From positions 1 through 7,405 of the forward strand of contig JAEWJD010000117.1 in NCBI GenBank assembly GCA_023386765.1: a stretch of DNA of 7,405 nt. The letters are read 5' to 3'. The notes beneath the pieces were generated by a model. That model ran no database searches. It was not told the DNA's origin and was given only the letters and a program-made list of their open reading frames with translations. The DNA comes from Pseudomonadota bacterium (GTDB taxonomy: Bacteria > Pseudomonadota > Gammaproteobacteria > Burkholderiales > Burkholderiaceae_B). Shown here one piece after another: positions 6,172-7,405 of this stretch; position 1 is the first letter of the stretch, and every line of letters begins with the position of its first letter. A program made the position numbers and the translations under genes.

Positions 6172-6176
6172 CCCCG

Positions 6177-6190
6177 GATTGTTGACAATC
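6177..6190. promoter_or_regulatory. GntR/FCD-type operator O1
   Basis: GATTGTTGACAATC is a 6-2-6 inverted repeat that fits the TTGT-NN-ACAA pattern typical of FadR-subfamily GntR regulators. It lies 73 bp upstream of the GntR gene and about 24 bp upstream of TATAAT. It is probably bound by the regulator encoded just downstream. The TTGACA inside it is 26 nt from the -10 box, too far to be its -35. Confidence 0.6.
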
Positions 6191-6213
6191 TAGCTTTTGC
6201 AGGACGTTTTTCC

Positions 6214-6219
6214 TATAAT
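6214..6219 (+). promoter_or_regulatory. Consensus -10 box (TATAAT) for gntR-acnD
   Basis: A perfect TATAAT lies 30 nt before the GntR start codon. No good -35 is found at 15-19 nt; the 17-nt position reads TAGCTT. The start would be near 6226, giving a leader of about 24 nt. The promoter may be weak at -35 and depend on a regulator. Confidence 0.6.
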
Positions 6220-6239
6220 CCGGGGGCCAACTGCTTAGC

Positions 6240-6252
6240 GATTGTCGACATG
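6240..6252. promoter_or_regulatory. GntR/FCD-type operator O2 overlapping the start codon
   Basis: GATTGTCGACATG repeats the left half and core of O1, with the perfect 8-bp palindrome TGTCGACA (6243-6250). Its centre is exactly 63 bp, or six helical turns, from that of O1. It runs into the ATG at 6250, so binding here would block transcription of gntR-acnD. Confidence 0.55.
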
Positions 6253-6963
6253 AAGTCCAAAATCCTGCCCCTCCCCCTGCCCAACGGCGGCGAATCGGAA
6301 ACCCTTTCGGACCAGGCTTTCCGGCAGATCCTGTCGGCCATCGTCCAGGGAGAGATTGCGCCGGGCAGCAAGGTCTCGGAACTGGAGCTTTCGCGCACCT
6401 ACGGCATCAGCCGGGGGCCGCTGCGTGAAGCCATCCACCGCCTGGAAGGTCAGAAGCTGCTGGTGCGCGTGCCGCACGTGGGCGCGCGGGTGGTCTCGCT
6501 GTCGCAACAGGAACTGTGCGAGCTCTACCAGATCCGCGAATCGCTCGAAGGCATGGCCTGCCGCCTGGCCGCCGAGCGCATCACACCGGCCGCCATGGAC
6601 GAGCTGCGCCGCGTCTTGCAGGCCCATGAGCGCGACGAAGCTTTCCAATCGGGGCGCGGCTACTACCTCCAGGAAGGCGACTACGACTTCCACTATCGCA
6701 TCGTGCAGGCCAGCGGCAATCAGATGCTGATCCGCCTGCTGTGCGACGAGCTCTACCAGCTTGCCCGCATGTACCGAATCCAGTACTCGGCCACGCCACA
6801 CCGACCCCGGCAGGCTTATGCCGAGCACCACCGCATTCTCGACGCCATCGGCGATGGCGACGGTGAATTGGCTGAACTCCTGATGCGCCGCCACATCCGC
6901 GCATCGCGTCTCAACATTGAAAACCAGATCGCACAGGGCAACCTGGAGCGCACCGAGGCATGA
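6250..6963 (+). CDS. GntR-family regulator with FCD domain, probable propionate/methylcitrate operon regulator
   Basis: A 237-residue FadR-subfamily regulator. Residues about 20-85 form the winged helix (LSDQAFRQILSAIVQGEI, then SELELSRTYGISRGPLREAIHRLEGQKLL and a wing with VGARV). The FCD effector domain follows from about residue 88 (ELYQIRESLEGMACRLAAERIT). Its metal-binding set appears intact: Asp144 and His148 in DYDFH, His193 in EHH, and His215 in RRHI. In this family the bound metal helps hold a carboxylate ligand, here plausibly a methylcitrate-cycle intermediate. The start at 6250 has no clear SD, so translation may be weak or leader-dependent. Its stop overlaps the acnD start as ATGA. 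Two matching dyads around its promoter suggest autoregulation. It is not the sigma-54-type PrpR of enterobacteria. Confidence 0.93.
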   Translation: MKSKILPLPLPNGGESETLSDQAFRQILSAIVQGEIAPGSKVSELELSRTYGISRGPLREAIHRLEGQKLLVRVPHVGARVVSLSQQELCELYQIRESLEGMACRLAAERITPAAMDELRRVLQAHERDEAFQSGRGYYLQEGDYDFHYRIVQASGNQMLIRLLCDELYQLARMYRIQYSATPHRPRQAYAEHHRILDAIGDGDGELAELLMRRHIRASRLNIENQIAQGNLERTEA

Positions 6964-7405
6964 ACACCAACTATCGCAAGCCCCTGCCGGGCACCAGCCT
7001 GGATTATTTCGATGCACGCGCCGCCGTCGAGGCGCTGTCTCCCGGCGCCTACGAGCGCCTGCCGTATACCTCGCGCGTGCTGGCCGAGAACCTGGTGCGC
7101 CGCTGTGACCCGGCGATGCTCGACGATGCGCTGCGTCAGCTGATCGAGCGTCGCCGCGAGCTGGACTTCCCGTGGTTCCCGGCCCGCGTGGTGTGCCATG
7201 ACATCCTGGGCCAGACCGCCCTGGTGGACCTGGCCGGCCTGCGCGATGCCATCGCCGAGAAAGGCGGCGACCCGGCCAAGGTGAATCCGGTGGTGCCCGT
7301 GCAACTGATCGTGGACCACTCGCTGGCCGTGGAGCACGGTGGCTTCGAGCCCGATGCCTTCGAGAAGAACCGCGCCATCGAAGACCGCCGCAACGAAGAC
7401 CGCTT
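6960..7405 (+). CDS. acnD: AcnD, Fe/S-dependent 2-methylcitrate dehydratase (3' end off the window)
   Basis: The first 148 codons of an aconitase-superfamily enzyme; the complete protein is normally about 860-870 residues. The N-terminus (MNTNYRKPLPGTSLDYFDAR), YTSRVLAENLVRRCDP at 36-51, and FPWFPARVVCHDILGQTALVDLAGLRDA at 70-97 match AcnD rather than housekeeping AcnA, whose equivalent segment is quite different. VNPVVPVQLIVDHS at 108-121 and FEKNRAIEDRRNEDR at 134-148 are aconitase landmarks; the iron-sulphur cysteines lie beyond the edge. AcnD works with PrpF in place of PrpD: it dehydrates 2-methylcitrate to a 2-methylaconitate isomer in propionate catabolism, in the cytosol. The ATG shares bases with the gntR stop (ATGA), so translation is coupled; GGAG lies 11 nt upstream. 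The match is from memory of the family. Confidence 0.9.
   Translation, partial: MNTNYRKPLPGTSLDYFDARAAVEALSPGAYERLPYTSRVLAENLVRRCDPAMLDDALRQLIERRRELDFPWFPARVVCHDILGQTALVDLAGLRDAIAEKGGDPAKVNPVVPVQLIVDHSLAVEHGGFEPDAFEKNRAIEDRRNEDR

Larger units (their letters stand above)
6172..6225. repeat. 9-bp inverted repeat spanning the gntR promoter region
   Basis: CCCCGGATT (6172-6180) and AATCCGGGG (6217-6225) are exact reverse complements separated by 36 bp. The left arm begins directly after the lysR stop and the right arm overlaps the TATAAT box. There is no T tract after it, so it is a poor terminator. It could be a cruciform or regulator site, or chance. Confidence 0.4.

Noticed and set aside
6182..6219. 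TTGACA and TATAAT read as one consensus sigma-70 promoter
   Set aside because: The spacer is 26 nt, far beyond the usable 15-19. TTGACA is better explained as the core of the operator dyad at 6177-6190.
6235..7017. 260-codon minus-strand frame across the GntR gene
   Set aside because: Antisense to the GntR/FCD gene and the acnD start; no domain, SD or promoter.
1..7405. Mobile element, prophage, CRISPR, toxin-antitoxin or defence genes
   Set aside because: No transposase, integrase, terminal repeats, spaced direct repeats or small paired toxin/antitoxin frames were found; all long frames are explained by metabolic, transport or regulatory genes.

Overview
The window looks like a piece of a high-GC betaproteobacterial chromosome, most likely Burkholderiales and probably Alcaligenaceae (Bordetella/Achromobacter-like). 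The basis is strong G/C preference at third codon positions, dense gene packing with short SD-led gaps, and the type of genes present: CHR-family transporter, MHS-type permease, LysR and GntR-FCD regulators, and AcnD. The genus is inferred from gene style and was not tested by a search. No tRNA, rRNA, CRISPR, IS element or integrase is visible, and no gene-free stretch exceeds about 130 bases.

Left part, minus strand (1-1210): a chromate-transporter (ChrA/CHR) gene whose 3' end runs off the left edge. It is separated from the next unit by a strong 14-bp GC hairpin.

Centre, minus strand (5134 down to 1300): a compact four-gene unit transcribed leftwards, in the order alpha/beta hydrolase, MHS-type MFS permease, SDR oxidoreductase 1, SDR oxidoreductase 2. 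Gaps are 23 and 28 bp, then an 8-bp overlap, so it reads as one operon. The set suggests uptake of an organic (probably carboxylated) compound, hydrolysis of an ester, lactone or similar bond, and one or two NAD(P)-dependent alcohol/ketone steps. The substrate cannot be read from the sequence. A LysR-type regulator (5266-6171, plus strand) diverges from the operon across a 131-bp region. That region holds a perfect 12-bp inverted repeat with a T-N11-A core, placed about 64 bp upstream of a predicted operon transcription start, which is the classical LysR-type arrangement.

Right part, plus strand (6250-7405): a GntR-family FCD-domain regulator, translationally overlapped (ATGA) by acnD, the Fe/S-dependent 2-methylcitrate dehydratase gene of the AcnD-PrpF type methylcitrate cycle. 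acnD is cut by the right edge. Two TTGT-NN-ACA-type dyads, exactly 63 bp apart centre to centre, flank a consensus TATAAT box ahead of the GntR gene, suggesting autoregulation of the propionate-catabolism operon.

The most rewarding parts are the two regulatory regions (5135-5265 and 6172-6252) and the undefined substrate of the hydrolase/permease/SDR/SDR operon. I see no clear evidence of a wholly new type of system.
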